The translations under genes were made by a program, and so were the position numbers. Shown one piece after another: positions 46,650-55,699 of a DNA stretch of 64,000 bases. How positions within the stretch are numbered: the stretch's first letter is position 1; each line of letters begins with the position of its first letter. Where the stretch lies: contig NZ_CP061008.1 in assembly GCF_014490035.1 (NCBI RefSeq), positions 1,860,001 to 1,924,000 on the forward strand, in the 5' to 3' direction. Source of the stretch: Achromobacter xylosoxidans (GTDB lineage: Bacteria; Pseudomonadota; Gammaproteobacteria; Burkholderiales; Burkholderiaceae_B). The notes under the pieces were generated by a model. That model made no database searches, had not been told where the DNA came from, and worked only from the letters and a program-made list of their open reading frames with translations.

Positions 46650-47162
46650 ATGAAGATGCGCGAGCTGGCCTTATACGCATTGTTTGCCTCATTGCTTCCC
46701 GCCTTGGCGGGCGCCGCGGCCCCCAAGGAGCAACCCGCTGCTGCGCCGCAGGCTGCGCAACCCACCGAGAACATCGAACAATTTGACAAGAAGGCGGCCG
46801 AAGCCAGGGAAAATCTGGAGAAGATGCAGCAGCAAATGAACCAGATCCAAAAGACCAGCGACCCGGCCGAGCGTCAGAAGCTGCTTCGAGAGCATCAGGC
46901 GTTGATGCAGCAGACCATGGGCATGATGGGTCAGATGTGGAACGGCGGCGCGATGGGGTGTTGCGCGGCGGATGGCGGCGGGCGCCACCATCAGGGAGGT
47001 CCAATGATGGGATGGGGCGCCATGCGGGGGAATTACTCGAATCAGAGTCCCGAACAGATCAGGGAGCGCCAGTACATGAGGGACCAGTACATGGGTATGC
47101 AGCAGCGGATGATGGAACAGATGATGCAGCAGCAACTCAACGGCGGCGCCCCGAACCGGTGA
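46650..47162 (+). CDS. secreted Met/Gln-rich protein
   Basis: 170 residues with GGAGA before the ATG. A signal peptide ends at LAGA-AA. The mature part has a coiled-coil helix (about 42-75, EARENLEKMQQQMNQIQ) followed by a methionine- and glutamine-rich region (TMGMMGQMWNGG, CCAADGGGRHHQGG and YMRDQYMGMQQRMMEQMMQQ). The many Met, two Cys and His suggest binding of a soft metal such as copper in the periplasm. No family is recognised. The only upstream element is box 10. Confidence 0.75.
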   Translation: MKMRELALYALFASLLPALAGAAAPKEQPAAAPQAAQPTENIEQFDKKAAEARENLEKMQQQMNQIQKTSDPAERQKLLREHQALMQQTMGMMGQMWNGGAMGCCAADGGGRHHQGGPMMGWGAMRGNYSNQSPEQIRERQYMRDQYMGMQQRMMEQMMQQQLNGGAPNR

Positions 47163-47171
47163 ACATGGATC

Positions 47172-47198
47172 GCCGCCGGCAGCATGGCTGCCGGCGGC
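47172..47198. terminator. 12-bp stem hairpin between convergent genes
   Basis: GCCGCCGGCAGC / GCTGCCGGCGGC with a three-base ATG loop, 9 bp after the Met-rich gene stop and followed by CTTTC. It probably ends transcription from both sides. Confidence 0.65.
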
Positions 47199-47216
47199 CT
47201 TTCATAAGGAAGCCAA

Positions 47217-47633
47217 CTACTTTCCGTTGAACTGCGGTCCCAGCGCAATCCGCTCCTCGCACCCTTGCTCATGACACTCTTGCACGTATTGCGCGATCGT
47301 CCGGATGATCATCATCAGATCCTTCAGATTGGCTTGCGCGGTAGACAGCCCGATGTTGAGATTCTGATACTCGCGCGGATTCAAGAAATCGGCTTCACAC
47401 CCTGCCGTCAGAGCATCGGCCGCGTCGGCGATCGCCTGGAAATCTTCAAAGCTCGACAGCTCGCCATCGCTGTAATCCGCCAGGAGGTAGCGAAATTCAC
47501 TGACGACCAGTCCGCCGATGACCAGGCGTCTGCCGCGGTCCAGTCCCATCCTGTGCTGCCGGCGCCATTCTCCCATATGGCGATTGACCTTCGCTTCCGA
47601 GATTTTCACAACTGCTTGGGAGATGCATTCCAT
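47217..47633 (-). CDS. hypothetical protein, 138 residues
   Basis: Starts at the ATG at 47633 with AGGAAG about 8 bp upstream. The central part (GGLVVSEFRYLLADYSDGEL then SSFEDFQAIADAADALTAGC) is helical; the product is acidic and contains several cysteines (CEAD, CHEQGCEER). I do not recognise a family. It could be the last member of the island on the convergent strand; no FNR-like box was found upstream. Confidence 0.6.
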   Translation of the reverse strand: MECISQAVVKISEAKVNRHMGEWRRQHRMGLDRGRRLVIGGLVVSEFRYLLADYSDGELSSFEDFQAIADAADALTAGCEADFLNPREYQNLNIGLSTAQANLKDLMMIIRTIAQYVQECHEQGCEERIALGPQFNGK

Positions 47634-48021
47634 TCCTGTGCTTCCTGAATCATTTGATGAAGCCCCTGCGTCATTCGCGCATGCGTGATGGGGATGCCGC
47701 AAAGGCCGGCTTCTGTGGGTGAACTGGCGTGTTTTGCCGGCGCGCACGCAGGCGTGCGGGCCATGGCGGCTGGCCTAAGTGCATACCCTTGGGCATGCAA
47801 GCCCTACTTGGCTAGGCGATATACTGGAGCCGCGATTGCTGCGGCATCTGTCGGATGCGGACGCAATTCGCGCGTGACGGCGAAAGCGGCCTGAAAAATC
47901 ATGGTCGTTTTCGAGAAGGATGAATCGAAGAGGGACACGTGCTTTCCTTTGTCGGTCCATCCGAATGTAGGACACCCATGCCCTAGCAAGAAGGTGCAAG
48001 AGTTTTTTAAATTAGTGGGAC
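47634..48021. other. 388-bp intergenic region before the MocR gene
   Basis: No convincing gene; the open frames in it have no good ribosome site. It includes the promoter of the MocR gene, with the AT stretch TTTTTTAAATTAG just before the start. The sequence GTAGGACACCCATGCCCTA (47965-47983) might be part of an operator, but is not a clean repeat. Confidence 0.35.
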
Positions 48022-49461
48022 ATGGCTATGGTGGCTCAATACCTGACGCCCAGCCGAGGGAAAGGCGACTCGGTTTATTTACAGCTGTATCGGCGTTATC
48101 GCGAGGCGATCGCCAGCGGCAAGCTCAAGCCGGGAGATCGTGTCCCGTCGGTGCGCAGCCTGGCCAGTGAATTGAACCTGGCGCGAGGCACTGTCGAATC
48201 TGCATATGGAATGTTGACCAGCGAAGGCTACTTCGTTGCGCGCGGTGCGGCAGGCACTATCGTGTCTCCCAGGCTGAGGAATTTGCGGGATCCGGGCAAG
48301 GCGAAAGTCGTGGCAAACCCTGAGCGCGAGTCCTTGCGTTCGCCGCACGCGTCGCTCGGCGTGGCCTTGCCATTTCAACTAGGTCTTCCCGCATTGGATG
48401 CTTTTCCGCGCAAGGTGTGGGCGCGGTTGGCGGGGCGCAACGTGCGTACCTTGGAGACGGCGGCGATGACCGCCCCCGATCCGGCTGGGTACATGCCTTT
48501 GCGGGATGCCATTGCCACTTATCTGGGTATCTCGCGCGGCATCACCTGTTCGCCTCAGCAGGTATTCGTGACTACGGGGTACCGCGGGGCGCTGGAACTG
48601 GTGTGCCGCACGTTGTTGCGCGCAGGGGACCAGGGCTGGTTTGAGGATCCGGGTTACATCAACGCTCGTTGGTGCCTGGAGTGCGCCGGCATGCGTCTGA
48701 CACCGGTTCCGGTCGACGAAGAAGGTCTGGATGTCGGCGCAGGCGAGCGGCGAGCGCCGCTGGCGCGTTTCGCGGTGGTCACGCCCACCCATCAAAGTCC
48801 GACCAGCGTAGCGCTGTCGCTGCCGCGGCGGCTGGAACTGTTGGATTGGGCCAGGCGCAACCGGGCGTGGATCATTGAAGACGACTACGACAGCGAATTC
48901 CGCTACCACGGCCGGCCGTTGCCAGCATTGAAATGCCTCGATCGCGACGAGCGGGTACTCTACAGCGGCACGTTCAGCAAGGTCCTGTTTCCAGGCTTGC
49001 GCCTCGCGTATCTTGTCGTGCCGGCCTCCCAGGTCGGCAAGTTTCAGGACATGGCATACAACCTGTCGGGTTCGGGCTCCATCTTGCGTCAAGCCATGGT
49101 CGCGGACTTCATCGAGCAAGGCCATTTTGCCCGGCATCTGCGCAAGATGCGCACCTTATACGGCAAAAGGCACGGTTATTTGGTCGATGCGCTGGTCCAG
49201 ACATACGGCGACCGCGTGCAGGTACAGCCGCAAGTGGGCGGCATGCACGTTCTCGCTCGTCTCAAACACCCGCAAGACGACAAGGCGCTGGCCGCCGCCG
49301 CGCATGCTCAGGGGTTTCCTGTTCACGCATTGAGCAACTGGCGGATGCGCAAGGGAAAAGACAGTGGCCTGTTGATGGGGTTTGCCAATTTCGCCACGCC
49401 CGAAGAGGCGTTGGCATCGGTGCGGCGGCTGAAGGCCGCGCTGCAGGATCTGGATGATTGA
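48022..49461 (+). CDS. MocR-type regulator (GntR HTH fused to aminotransferase I)
   Basis: 479 residues. Residues 15-85 are the GntR winged helix (KLKPGDRVPSVRSLASELNL), residues 110-475 a PLP-dependent fold-type-I domain with DNA-sized linker between. The PLP lysine is in YSGTFSKVLFPGLRLAYLV, Asp in IEDDYDSEFRYHG and the phosphate-binding GYRGAL. MocR proteins sense amino compounds or PLP itself (PdxR, GabR). The next gene, a quinone-oxidoreductase-like enzyme, begins about 85 bp later and is the probable co-transcribed target only if the regulator is not divergent; the actual target is unclear. Confidence 0.9.
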   Translation: MAMVAQYLTPSRGKGDSVYLQLYRRYREAIASGKLKPGDRVPSVRSLASELNLARGTVESAYGMLTSEGYFVARGAAGTIVSPRLRNLRDPGKAKVVANPERESLRSPHASLGVALPFQLGLPALDAFPRKVWARLAGRNVRTLETAAMTAPDPAGYMPLRDAIATYLGISRGITCSPQQVFVTTGYRGALELVCRTLLRAGDQGWFEDPGYINARWCLECAGMRLTPVPVDEEGLDVGAGERRAPLARFAVVTPTHQSPTSVALSLPRRLELLDWARRNRAWIIEDDYDSEFRYHGRPLPALKCLDRDERVLYSGTFSKVLFPGLRLAYLVVPASQVGKFQDMAYNLSGSGSILRQAMVADFIEQGHFARHLRKMRTLYGKRHGYLVDALVQTYGDRVQVQPQVGGMHVLARLKHPQDDKALAAAAHAQGFPVHALSNWRMRKGKDSGLLMGFANFATPEEALASVRRLKAALQDLDD

Positions 49462-49544
49462 TCTGCGGCTGGCGAGCATGTCCCATTGATTTCGCCAGTT
49501 CTTGCACCTTTCTTCCCTCCGGCGAATGGTCCATGATCGCAAGC

Positions 49545-50540
49545 ATGTCTTCTATTCGTAGCACAATGCGCGCCGCATGGATCGATCAACGTGGCCCTGC
49601 GGAGCAAATTCGCATTGAGCCGATCCGTGTGCCAGAACCTGGTCCCACGGACGTACTCGTACAAGTGAAGTACGCGGCGGTAAACCCGATCGACACATTC
49701 GTGAGATCTGGCCAATACATGACGCCGCTGCCGTTCCCGTTCGTGGTCGGCAGGGATCTGGTGGGAACCGTCGCGGCGGTGGGCTCCAGCGCAAGTACCT
49801 TCAAGATTGGCGACGCCGTCTGGTCCAACAGCCTGGGGCATGCCGGCCGGCAAGGCTGTACATCCGAGTATGCGGTAGTGGCGGCCGACCGTCTCTACCC
49901 TCTGCCGGACGACGTGAAGCCTGAAGTTGCCGTCGGGTCGTTCCACCCCGCGGCCTCAGCCTATTTGGCGATCATCAAGCATGGGCAGGCCCAGGCAGGC
50001 GAGACCGTCTACATCGCGGGCGGCGCTGGCCATGTGGGAAGCGCAGCGATCGTCACCGCCGCGCGTGCCGGCGCGCGAGTCATCACCTCTGCGGCGGCGG
50101 CCGATCAGGCCTATTGCCGCAGGCTGGGCGCGGACGTGGTGCTCGACTATAGCGATGAGCATCTCGTGGACGAAATCCGTGCCGCGGCGCCTGAGGGCAT
50201 CCATGTCCATCTCGACACATCGGGCCGCCATGACCTCCACAAGGCGGTTGGCCTGATCGCCCATGGTGGACGAGTGGTCCTGATGGCCGGGTTGAAGGCT
50301 CGTCCGGAACTCCCGGTCGGGGCGCTGTACACCCGTGATGCGCGCCTGGTCGGATTTGCGATCAGCAACGCCAGTAGCGCAGACCTGCAAATGGCGGCCA
50401 ACCATGTCAATCAACTGCTGACAGAAGGCACGCTGAAACCGCGCAACCTGGAAATACTGCAACTGTCCGAAGTTGCAGAGGCGCATCGCCGCCTCGAGAG
50501 CGGGGCGGAAAGAGGGGTGCGCCTGATCATGAAACCGTAG
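49545..50540 (+). CDS. NADPH:quinone reductase-like MDR oxidoreductase
   Basis: 331 residues from the ATG at 49545; ATGs at 49533 and 49566 are equally possible, none with a strong Shine-Dalgarno. It has the MDR fold: RAAWIDQRGPAEQIRIEPIRV, then VGRDLVGTVAAVGSSA, no catalytic zinc cysteines, the NADPH motif YIAGGAGHVGSAAIVTAARAG and SFHPAASAYLAI. It resembles zeta-crystallin/quinone oxidoreductases. It may protect against reactive quinones or carbonyls. It follows the MocR gene by 83 bp on the same strand. Confidence 0.88.
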   Translation: MSSIRSTMRAAWIDQRGPAEQIRIEPIRVPEPGPTDVLVQVKYAAVNPIDTFVRSGQYMTPLPFPFVVGRDLVGTVAAVGSSASTFKIGDAVWSNSLGHAGRQGCTSEYAVVAADRLYPLPDDVKPEVAVGSFHPAASAYLAIIKHGQAQAGETVYIAGGAGHVGSAAIVTAARAGARVITSAAAADQAYCRRLGADVVLDYSDEHLVDEIRAAAPEGIHVHLDTSGRHDLHKAVGLIAHGGRVVLMAGLKARPELPVGALYTRDARLVGFAISNASSADLQMAANHVNQLLTEGTLKPRNLEILQLSEVAEAHRRLESGAERGVRLIMKP

Positions 50541-50809
50541 CCCTGCCCATGTCCGACGGGGATTGGGTGGGCAAGGCGATGACATGCGGCGCCGTTCGTC
50601 TCATTTCCTGACGAGAGTAATCCTCGCCAGCCTCTTTCCGTCGTTGCTCGCCTGAATCGCCTGCACGCCTCTGGCGTTCCGCATTGAGGGGGCAGCGGTA
50701 GGCCGTCGCCTTTGGAGCAGGCGAAATCAGTGGAATATATGGAGTGGATTTTTGCAGGGCGGAATGTTTGGCGGAATCGGAATCAGGCTTTTGTTTGGCG
50801 TCACGGTCC
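50541..50809. other. short intergenic region with a weak antisense frame
   Basis: No convincing plus-strand gene. On the minus strand a 94-codon frame (50527-50811) begins at an ATG that overlaps the plus ATG at 50810 by two bases and encodes a hydrophilic Arg/Gln-rich product. It has no visible ribosome site and I regard it as doubtful. Confidence 0.3.
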
Positions 50810-51022
50810 ATGCGTAGCCGCGGATTTTCGCTGAGTGAAGCATGGCGAGCGATACGAACCCAGTGGCGCTTGTTCTTGTTGGTTTCATCGATCGCGCTCA
50901 TCGCGGTGACGTGCCTGCTGTTGTATGTGCACGGCTCCGAGCTGACGGAAAGCGTCGCGCTCATAGTCGGCGGCACGGTAATGGGAATGCTCGGCATTGC
51001 CTACATGGTCTATAGGCGCTGA
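50810..51022 (+). CDS. small two-helix membrane protein, 70 residues (tentative)
   Basis: Read from the ATG at 50810. Two strong hydrophobic segments (LFLLVSSIALIAVTCLLLYV and SVALIVGGTVMGMLGIAYMV) are separated by a short polar loop HGSELTE, with an Arg-rich N-terminus (RSRGFSLSEAWRAIRTQWR) and R-R at the end. No family recognised and no clear Shine-Dalgarno; the antisense frame is the alternative. Confidence 0.45.
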   Translation: MRSRGFSLSEAWRAIRTQWRLFLLVSSIALIAVTCLLLYVHGSELTESVALIVGGTVMGMLGIAYMVYRR

Positions 51023-51187
51023 CTGCTCCCTGCGGCCCCGCAATCCTTCGCTTCGCCGGACCGCGTTCCGTATAGCGGTCCTTCACGAGCGGTGCAGCTC
51101 GACGATCTGGACGAGAACATCTGACATCGCGATCCCGCTGCATCGAGCGCCGCGATCAGGATGTCCCCAATAGCAACGAGGTCCCTG

Positions 51188-51361
51188 TTACGTTGCGTTC
51201 ATCTCCTTCTCCTTTTCCTTCTTCTCCTTTTTTTCTCCATCGTAATGGGACTTGATGGCGAGAAACATGCCTGTTCCCAACACGAGGAGCTTGAACGTAC
51301 CGAAGATTACAGGGACCCAAAAATTCATCATTTCCTCAAAACGCTGCTTCAGCAGCTTCAT
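51188..51361 (-). CDS. 57-residue single-span membrane protein
   Basis: Translation from the ATG at 51361 gives MKLLKQRFEEMMNFWVPVIF, then a hydrophobic stretch (GTFKLLVLGTGMFLAI), a short SHYDGE turn and a remarkable Lys/Glu run (KKEKKEKEKE) ending MNAT. Amphipathic N-terminus, one membrane span and charged cytosolic tail are typical of real small membrane proteins rather than chance ORFs. The ribosome site is poor (CACGAG), so confidence is moderate. No family recognised. Confidence 0.5.
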   Translation of the reverse strand: MKLLKQRFEEMMNFWVPVIFGTFKLLVLGTGMFLAIKSHYDGEKKEKKEKEKEMNAT

Positions 51362-51913
51362 TTACTACTCGTGGGCCGGGCAAAGACAAACGAGCGATAG
51401 CCGCGAGGGCCACGAAGCGCATCAGCCCGATTCCGACGAGTGTGAGATCGGGCTGCCGGATTTCACCTTGCGCTGTGGGGTTGGGGAACACGGACTCTCC
51501 GCGTCCCGGCAAGCTCAGCGCGGCGGGCGCCATGTTCCCGATGCACGGCCGGATTCTACCGCCAGGCCTCATGCAAATCGTTGAACTGTTCGATTTGTAC
51601 TGCGATTCTGGCTTGCGCAAGCTGCAAACAGGTCTTGGGTGCGACCTCTTGTCGCAGGCTAAGGCTCTCGGTGTTGTCAAATCTCCACGCCGATACGTGA
51701 ACTTCAACGAAAAGGGAGAACCCCGTTTCCGCAGCTCAGGGTTTGAGTGGCAGGAATAACGTTCGCCTTTTTGACGGCGCCGTCCGATCCATGCGGCATG
51801 TCGGCCGGCGACTTGCTAGCCCTAGACTATGGCCGTTCTCGGCCATGATCGGTCATCAATAGAATTCAACCAAGCGGCCGCTTCAGGCTGATAACAGTCA
51901 TCAGCACTCACCC
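51362..51913. other. 552-bp mostly gene-free region beside an IS30 remnant
   Basis: A plus-strand frame at 51532-51759 encodes MFPMHGRILPPGLMQIVELF and a further 55 residues ending RFRSSGFEWQE that look protein-like, but it has no family or ribosome site I can recognise. A minus frame over the same stretch (51336-51707) is also open. At most one is real. The region sits between the small membrane ORF and transposase debris and is probably remnant DNA. Confidence 0.35.
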
Positions 51914-52238
51914 CGTAGAGCTATTGGTCGCCAGTTAGGCCGCTCAGCATCGACGATCTCGAGAGAGGTCGGCCGCAATGGTGGACCAGGGAAGTACCGA
52001 GCGTACGATGCTGAAAAGCAGTTCCTCAAGCGTGGTCTGCGACCGAAGCCTTACCTGCTGTCCCGTGAACCGCAGCTGCGCAGTACCGTGATACGCCTGT
52101 TGGAGGCTGACTGGTCACCAGAACAAATTTCAGGATGGCTGAAGCGTCATTCTCCTGACGGAAAGATCATGTGTGTTTCGCGCGAAGCAGTCTATCGATC
52201 GCTGTTTGTTCAAGCCCGCGGCGTACTACGTGAAGAAC
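51914..52238 (+). pseudogene. IS30-family transposase remnant
   Basis: An open stretch of about 108 codons matches the N-terminal to middle part of IS30-type transposases: RAIGRQLGRSASTISREVGR (helix-turn-helix), then RPKPYLLSREPQLRSTVIRL and LLEADWSPEQISGWLKRHSP, VSREAVYRSLFVQARGVLRE. The first residues of the transposase and the whole DDE catalytic domain are absent, with homology stopping at about 52238. No terminal inverted repeats are evident. It marks past insertion at this junction. Confidence 0.8.
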
Positions 52239-52478
52239 TAGATTCCGCCGACCCCCGCCAAGCGCTGGCGAGCCGGGGTGTGCCGGCTTGACCCCAGGTG
52301 GCTACCCAAAGCCGCTATCGGGCATCCTCGGGGGAGGGGCGCCGGCCTTGGGAAGGTGCCGCGCTGGGCGCCCTGGACATGGGGATATAGCCCGGCCGAG
52401 CAGATGACTTCGCATAGTTCGCGCATGGCGTCGAAGTGGAAGGCGTGGTGCCGCCCGCCAGCCCGGGGGGGCGCGGCA
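52239..52478. other. junction region with a possible minus-strand gene remnant
   Basis: No intact gene. On the minus strand, a short stretch (about 52325-52460) reads HHAFHFDAMRELCEVICSAG and then LYPHVQGAQRGTF, faintly like the C-terminal part of FMN-dependent glutamate-synthase-like proteins (FHRNTVxALAxxxAAAGL). This is a weak likeness in the 3' end of the BisC-like operon and is listed only for completeness. Confidence 0.25.
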
Positions 52479-54815
52479 TCAGCGCGCGGACGCTGCCGTG
52501 GGAGGGGGCTCGAAGGCCCGGATCGGCGGCAACGGCCCGTCATGGAGCTCGATCTGCACCGTCGTCAATTGGCCGCTGCAACCTTGCGCCAGCGACGAGG
52601 TGCCGGCGTCGCGCGTCAGGATGTTGGGATTGCCGTGGCCGCATAGCGTCACCTCGCCGCGCTCGTCCCGCACCGGGTCGTACCAGGCGCCGGTGGGCAG
52701 TTGCGCCACGCCGGGCATGATGCGGTCGCTGAGCGTGGCGCTGGCCAGGCAGGCGCCGCGGTCGTTGAACAGCCGCACGATGTCGCCTTCGCCGATGCCG
52801 CGGGCCGCGGCGTCGCGGGGATGCAGCGTGCACACTTCTCGCCCCTGACGCTTTTGCGACGCGCTGTGAGCGCCGAAATCCAGCTGGCTGTGCAGGCGGG
52901 TGGCGGGCTGGTTGGCGACCAGGAACAGCGGATGCGCCGGCGTCGGCGCGTCCTGTGGCGTCAGCCAGGCAGGATGGCCGGGGCAATCGGGGTAGCCGAA
53001 GCCGGCCACGGTCGGCGAGCTGATCTGGACTTTGCCGCTGGGCGTGGGCAGCGGCTTGCCGGCGGGATCGTCGCGGAACGCGCGCAGGATGCCGCCGTCG
53101 TCGTCCTGCTGCGGCAGGGTCAACTCGCCGCGCGTCCAGAACTGGTCGAAGTCCGGCGCCTCCAGGCCTTTTTCCTCGAGGGCCGCGCGGGTTCTTTCAT
53201 ACAGGTGGCGCAGCCATTCGCCGCTGCTGCGGCCTTCGGTGAAGGCCTCGCGCGTGCCCAGCCGTTCGGCCAGGTCGGCGAAGATGTCGTAGTCGTCGCG
53301 CGCCAGGCCGTTGGGGGCGGCGATGCGGTGCATGGCCACCAGCAGCGGATCGGTGGGCGCGCCGCCGATGTCCTCGCGTTCCAGCGTCATCGTGCAGGGC
53401 AGCACGATGTCGGCGTGACGCGCGGTGGCGGTCCAGCCGATCTCGTGGACCACGAAGGTGTCGAGCGTGGCGAAGGCGCGCGACAGGCGCTTGAGGTCCT
53501 GGTGATGGTGGAACGGGTTGCCGCCCGCCCAATAGGCCAGGCGGATGTGCGGGTAGTCCATGCGCTTGCCGTTGTAGTCGAACGGCTTGCCAGGTTGCAG
53601 CAGCATGTCGGCGATGCGCGCCACGGGGATGAACGCCTTGACGCCGTTCACGCCCTGCGGCAACGACGCCACCGGCACCGCGTTGCTGCGCTTGCCGTAG
53701 TGCGCCAGCGTGCCGAGCGCGTAGGCGTAGCCGCCGCCCGGCAATCCCAGCTGCCCCAGCGCCGCGGCCAGCACCGCGCCCATCCAGACCGGCTGTTCGC
53801 CATGTTCGGCGCGTTGCAGCGAATGCGCCACGGTCACCAGCACGCGCTTGCCCGGCAGCAACCGCGCGATCCGCGCGATGTCCGCGGCCGGCACGCCGCA
53901 GATCGGCGCGGCCCAGGCCGGATCCTTGGCCTGGCCGTCCGCGCGGCCCATCAGGTAGTCCTCGAAGCCATCCCAGCCTTCGCAGAAGTCGCGCAGGAAT
54001 GGCTGGTCATGCCAGCCATTGGCCACCAGCTCATGCACCAGCGCCAGCATCAGCGCCACGTCGGTGCCGGGTACGGCGCGCACCCACTGCGCCGCCGCGT
54101 CCGCCGGCAGGTCGGAGGCCAGCGGACTGATGTTCAGGAAGCGGCAGCCGCGTCGCGCGGCCTGGCGCATCGAGTCGCGCTCGATGTGCCGGCTGATGCC
54201 GCCGCTGGCCACGCGCGAGTTCTTCAGCGCCATGCCGCCGAAGGCCAGCACCACGTCGGTGTGCGCCACGATCTGTTCCCAGGTGACGTTGCGGCGAGCC
54301 ACGTCGTCCATGCTGCCCAGGATGTGCGGCAGGATCACGGCCGAGGCGCCCGCGCTGTAGCTGTTGACCGAGCGCACGTAGCCGCCCAGCGCCGTGTTCA
54401 GAAAGCGGTGCACCTGGCTCTGCGCGTGATGGAAGCGGCCGGCGCTGGACCAGCCATACGAACCGCCGAACACCGCTTGCGGGCCGTGCTGGTCGCGCAC
54501 CCGGCGCAGTTCGGCGGCCAGCAGGTCCAGCGCGTCGTCCCAGCCGAGCGGCACGTAATCGTCGCTTCCCCGGCGCGCGTCCGGACCCGGCCCGCGTTCC
54601 AGCCAGCCGCGCCGCACCATCGGCGTGGTGACGCGCGCCGGATGGTCGAGCGCGTTGGTGAAGTTCTGGATCAGCGGGTTGGGGTCGGGATCGCCCGGAT
54701 GCGGCCGGACGTCGAGCGCGCCGTCTTTCCAGGCGGCCGAGAACACGCCCCAGTGCGCGCTATGGGACAGGCGGCCGCTGTCGGGACGGGGAGGGTGGGA
54801 AGAGGCGTCGATCAT
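52479..54815 (-). CDS. BisC/TorA-type molybdopterin oxidoreductase, cytoplasmic
   Basis: 778 residues from the ATG at 54815. It shows the DMSO-reductase-family features: SAHWGVFSAAWKDG at the N-terminus, GGSYGWSSAGRFHHAQSQVH, and VNSYSAGASAVILPHILG with the Mo-coordinating serine S154. No Tat signal, no N-terminal Fe-S cysteines, so it is of the soluble biotin sulfoxide/TMAO reductase (BisC) type. It reduces S- or N-oxides or could oxidise a related substrate. It is the last gene of the minus-strand operon headed by the FAD-linked dehydrogenase and follows the rhodanese by 7 bp, which might supply sulfur for cofactor maturation. Confidence 0.9.
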   Translation of the reverse strand: MIDASSHPPRPDSGRLSHSAHWGVFSAAWKDGALDVRPHPGDPDPNPLIQNFTNALDHPARVTTPMVRRGWLERGPGPDARRGSDDYVPLGWDDALDLLAAELRRVRDQHGPQAVFGGSYGWSSAGRFHHAQSQVHRFLNTALGGYVRSVNSYSAGASAVILPHILGSMDDVARRNVTWEQIVAHTDVVLAFGGMALKNSRVASGGISRHIERDSMRQAARRGCRFLNISPLASDLPADAAAQWVRAVPGTDVALMLALVHELVANGWHDQPFLRDFCEGWDGFEDYLMGRADGQAKDPAWAAPICGVPAADIARIARLLPGKRVLVTVAHSLQRAEHGEQPVWMGAVLAAALGQLGLPGGGYAYALGTLAHYGKRSNAVPVASLPQGVNGVKAFIPVARIADMLLQPGKPFDYNGKRMDYPHIRLAYWAGGNPFHHHQDLKRLSRAFATLDTFVVHEIGWTATARHADIVLPCTMTLEREDIGGAPTDPLLVAMHRIAAPNGLARDDYDIFADLAERLGTREAFTEGRSSGEWLRHLYERTRAALEEKGLEAPDFDQFWTRGELTLPQQDDDGGILRAFRDDPAGKPLPTPSGKVQISSPTVAGFGYPDCPGHPAWLTPQDAPTPAHPLFLVANQPATRLHSQLDFGAHSASQKRQGREVCTLHPRDAAARGIGEGDIVRLFNDRGACLASATLSDRIMPGVAQLPTGAWYDPVRDERGEVTLCGHGNPNILTRDAGTSSLAQGCSGQLTTVQIELHDGPLPPIRAFEPPPTAASAR

Positions 54816-54822
54816 GGGCGGA

Positions 54823-55686
54823 TCAGGGGTTGGCGCCCGTGGCGACGGGCGCGTCGGGTTGCGCGCTCCATTCGCTCCACGAGCCGGGGTAGAGGGCCGC
54901 GCCGGACAGGCCCGCGATTTCCATGGCCAATAGATTGTGGCACGCGGTGACGCCGGAACCGCATTGGCACACCACAGCGTCCGGCGCCAGGCCATCGAGC
55001 TGCGCCAGGAAGGCCTGGCGTAGCGCGGCGGGGGGCAGGAAGCGCCCGTCGGCGCCGAGGTTGTCGCGAAAGAACCGGTTGCGGGCGCCGGGGATGTGTC
55101 CGCCCACCGCGTCCAGGGTCTCGTTCTCGCCCCGGTAGCGGTCGGGGGCGCGCGCGTCCAGCACCCGGCGCGCGTCGGCGGCCAGCGCCTGGCGCAGCTG
55201 GAGGTAGTCCAGCGTGGCTTGGCGGCCCTCGCCGACGACCAGGGCTCCCGCCGGGCGCGGCGCCGGCGCATCGGTCGTGAACGGCTGGCCCGCGGCCTTC
55301 CAGGCGCCTGCGCCGCCATCGAGCACCGCCACGGCCTCGTGGCCGATCCAGCGCAGCAGCCACCACAGGCGCGCCGCGTACATGCCGCCGGCATTGTCGT
55401 AGGCGACCACCTGGGTGTCCGCGTTCACGCCCAGCGCCGCCAGGGCCCGCGCCAGCGCGGCGCGGTCGGGCAGCGGGTGGCGGCCGTTGCGGCCGGTCTT
55501 GGGGCCGCTGAGGGTGTCTTCCAGATGCACGTGGAACGCGCCCGGCAGGTGGCCGGCATCGTAGTGGCGGCGGCCCGCCTGCGGATCCGTCAGCTCGAAG
55601 CCGCAGTCCAGCACCACGATGTCGCGGTGTTGCGGGTCTTGCAGGGCGCGGGCCAGTTCGTCCGCGCTGATCAGGGTGGTGTACAT
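54823..55686 (-). CDS. rhodanese-type sulfurtransferase (SseA-like)
   Basis: 287 residues with two rhodanese domains. The inactive N-terminal domain has the CDGGAGAWKAAGQPF-type region; the C-terminal domain carries the catalytic cysteine in VVCQCGSGVTACHNLLAM and the second signature YPGSWSEWSA. Length and order match 3-mercaptopyruvate or thiosulfate sulfurtransferases. It lies between an AhpD-like gene (13 bp upstream) and the BisC-like gene. A role in assembling sulfurated cofactor or in detoxification is possible; pathway context does not decide. Confidence 0.92.
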   Translation of the reverse strand: MYTTLISADELARALQDPQHRDIVVLDCGFELTDPQAGRRHYDAGHLPGAFHVHLEDTLSGPKTGRNGRHPLPDRAALARALAALGVNADTQVVAYDNAGGMYAARLWWLLRWIGHEAVAVLDGGAGAWKAAGQPFTTDAPAPRPAGALVVGEGRQATLDYLQLRQALAADARRVLDARAPDRYRGENETLDAVGGHIPGARNRFFRDNLGADGRFLPPAALRQAFLAQLDGLAPDAVVCQCGSGVTACHNLLAMEIAGLSGAALYPGSWSEWSAQPDAPVATGANP

Positions 55687-55699
55687 GCGTGGCTCCCGC

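Noticed and set aside
47685..47894. 70-codon plus-strand frame before the MocR gene
   Set aside because: Ala/Arg/Gly-rich without ribosome site or domain; considered noise.
52701..54950. 750-codon plus-strand frame opposite the BisC-like gene
   Set aside because: Shadow of a real high-GC gene, rich in Arg/Gly/His/Ala repeats without motifs.
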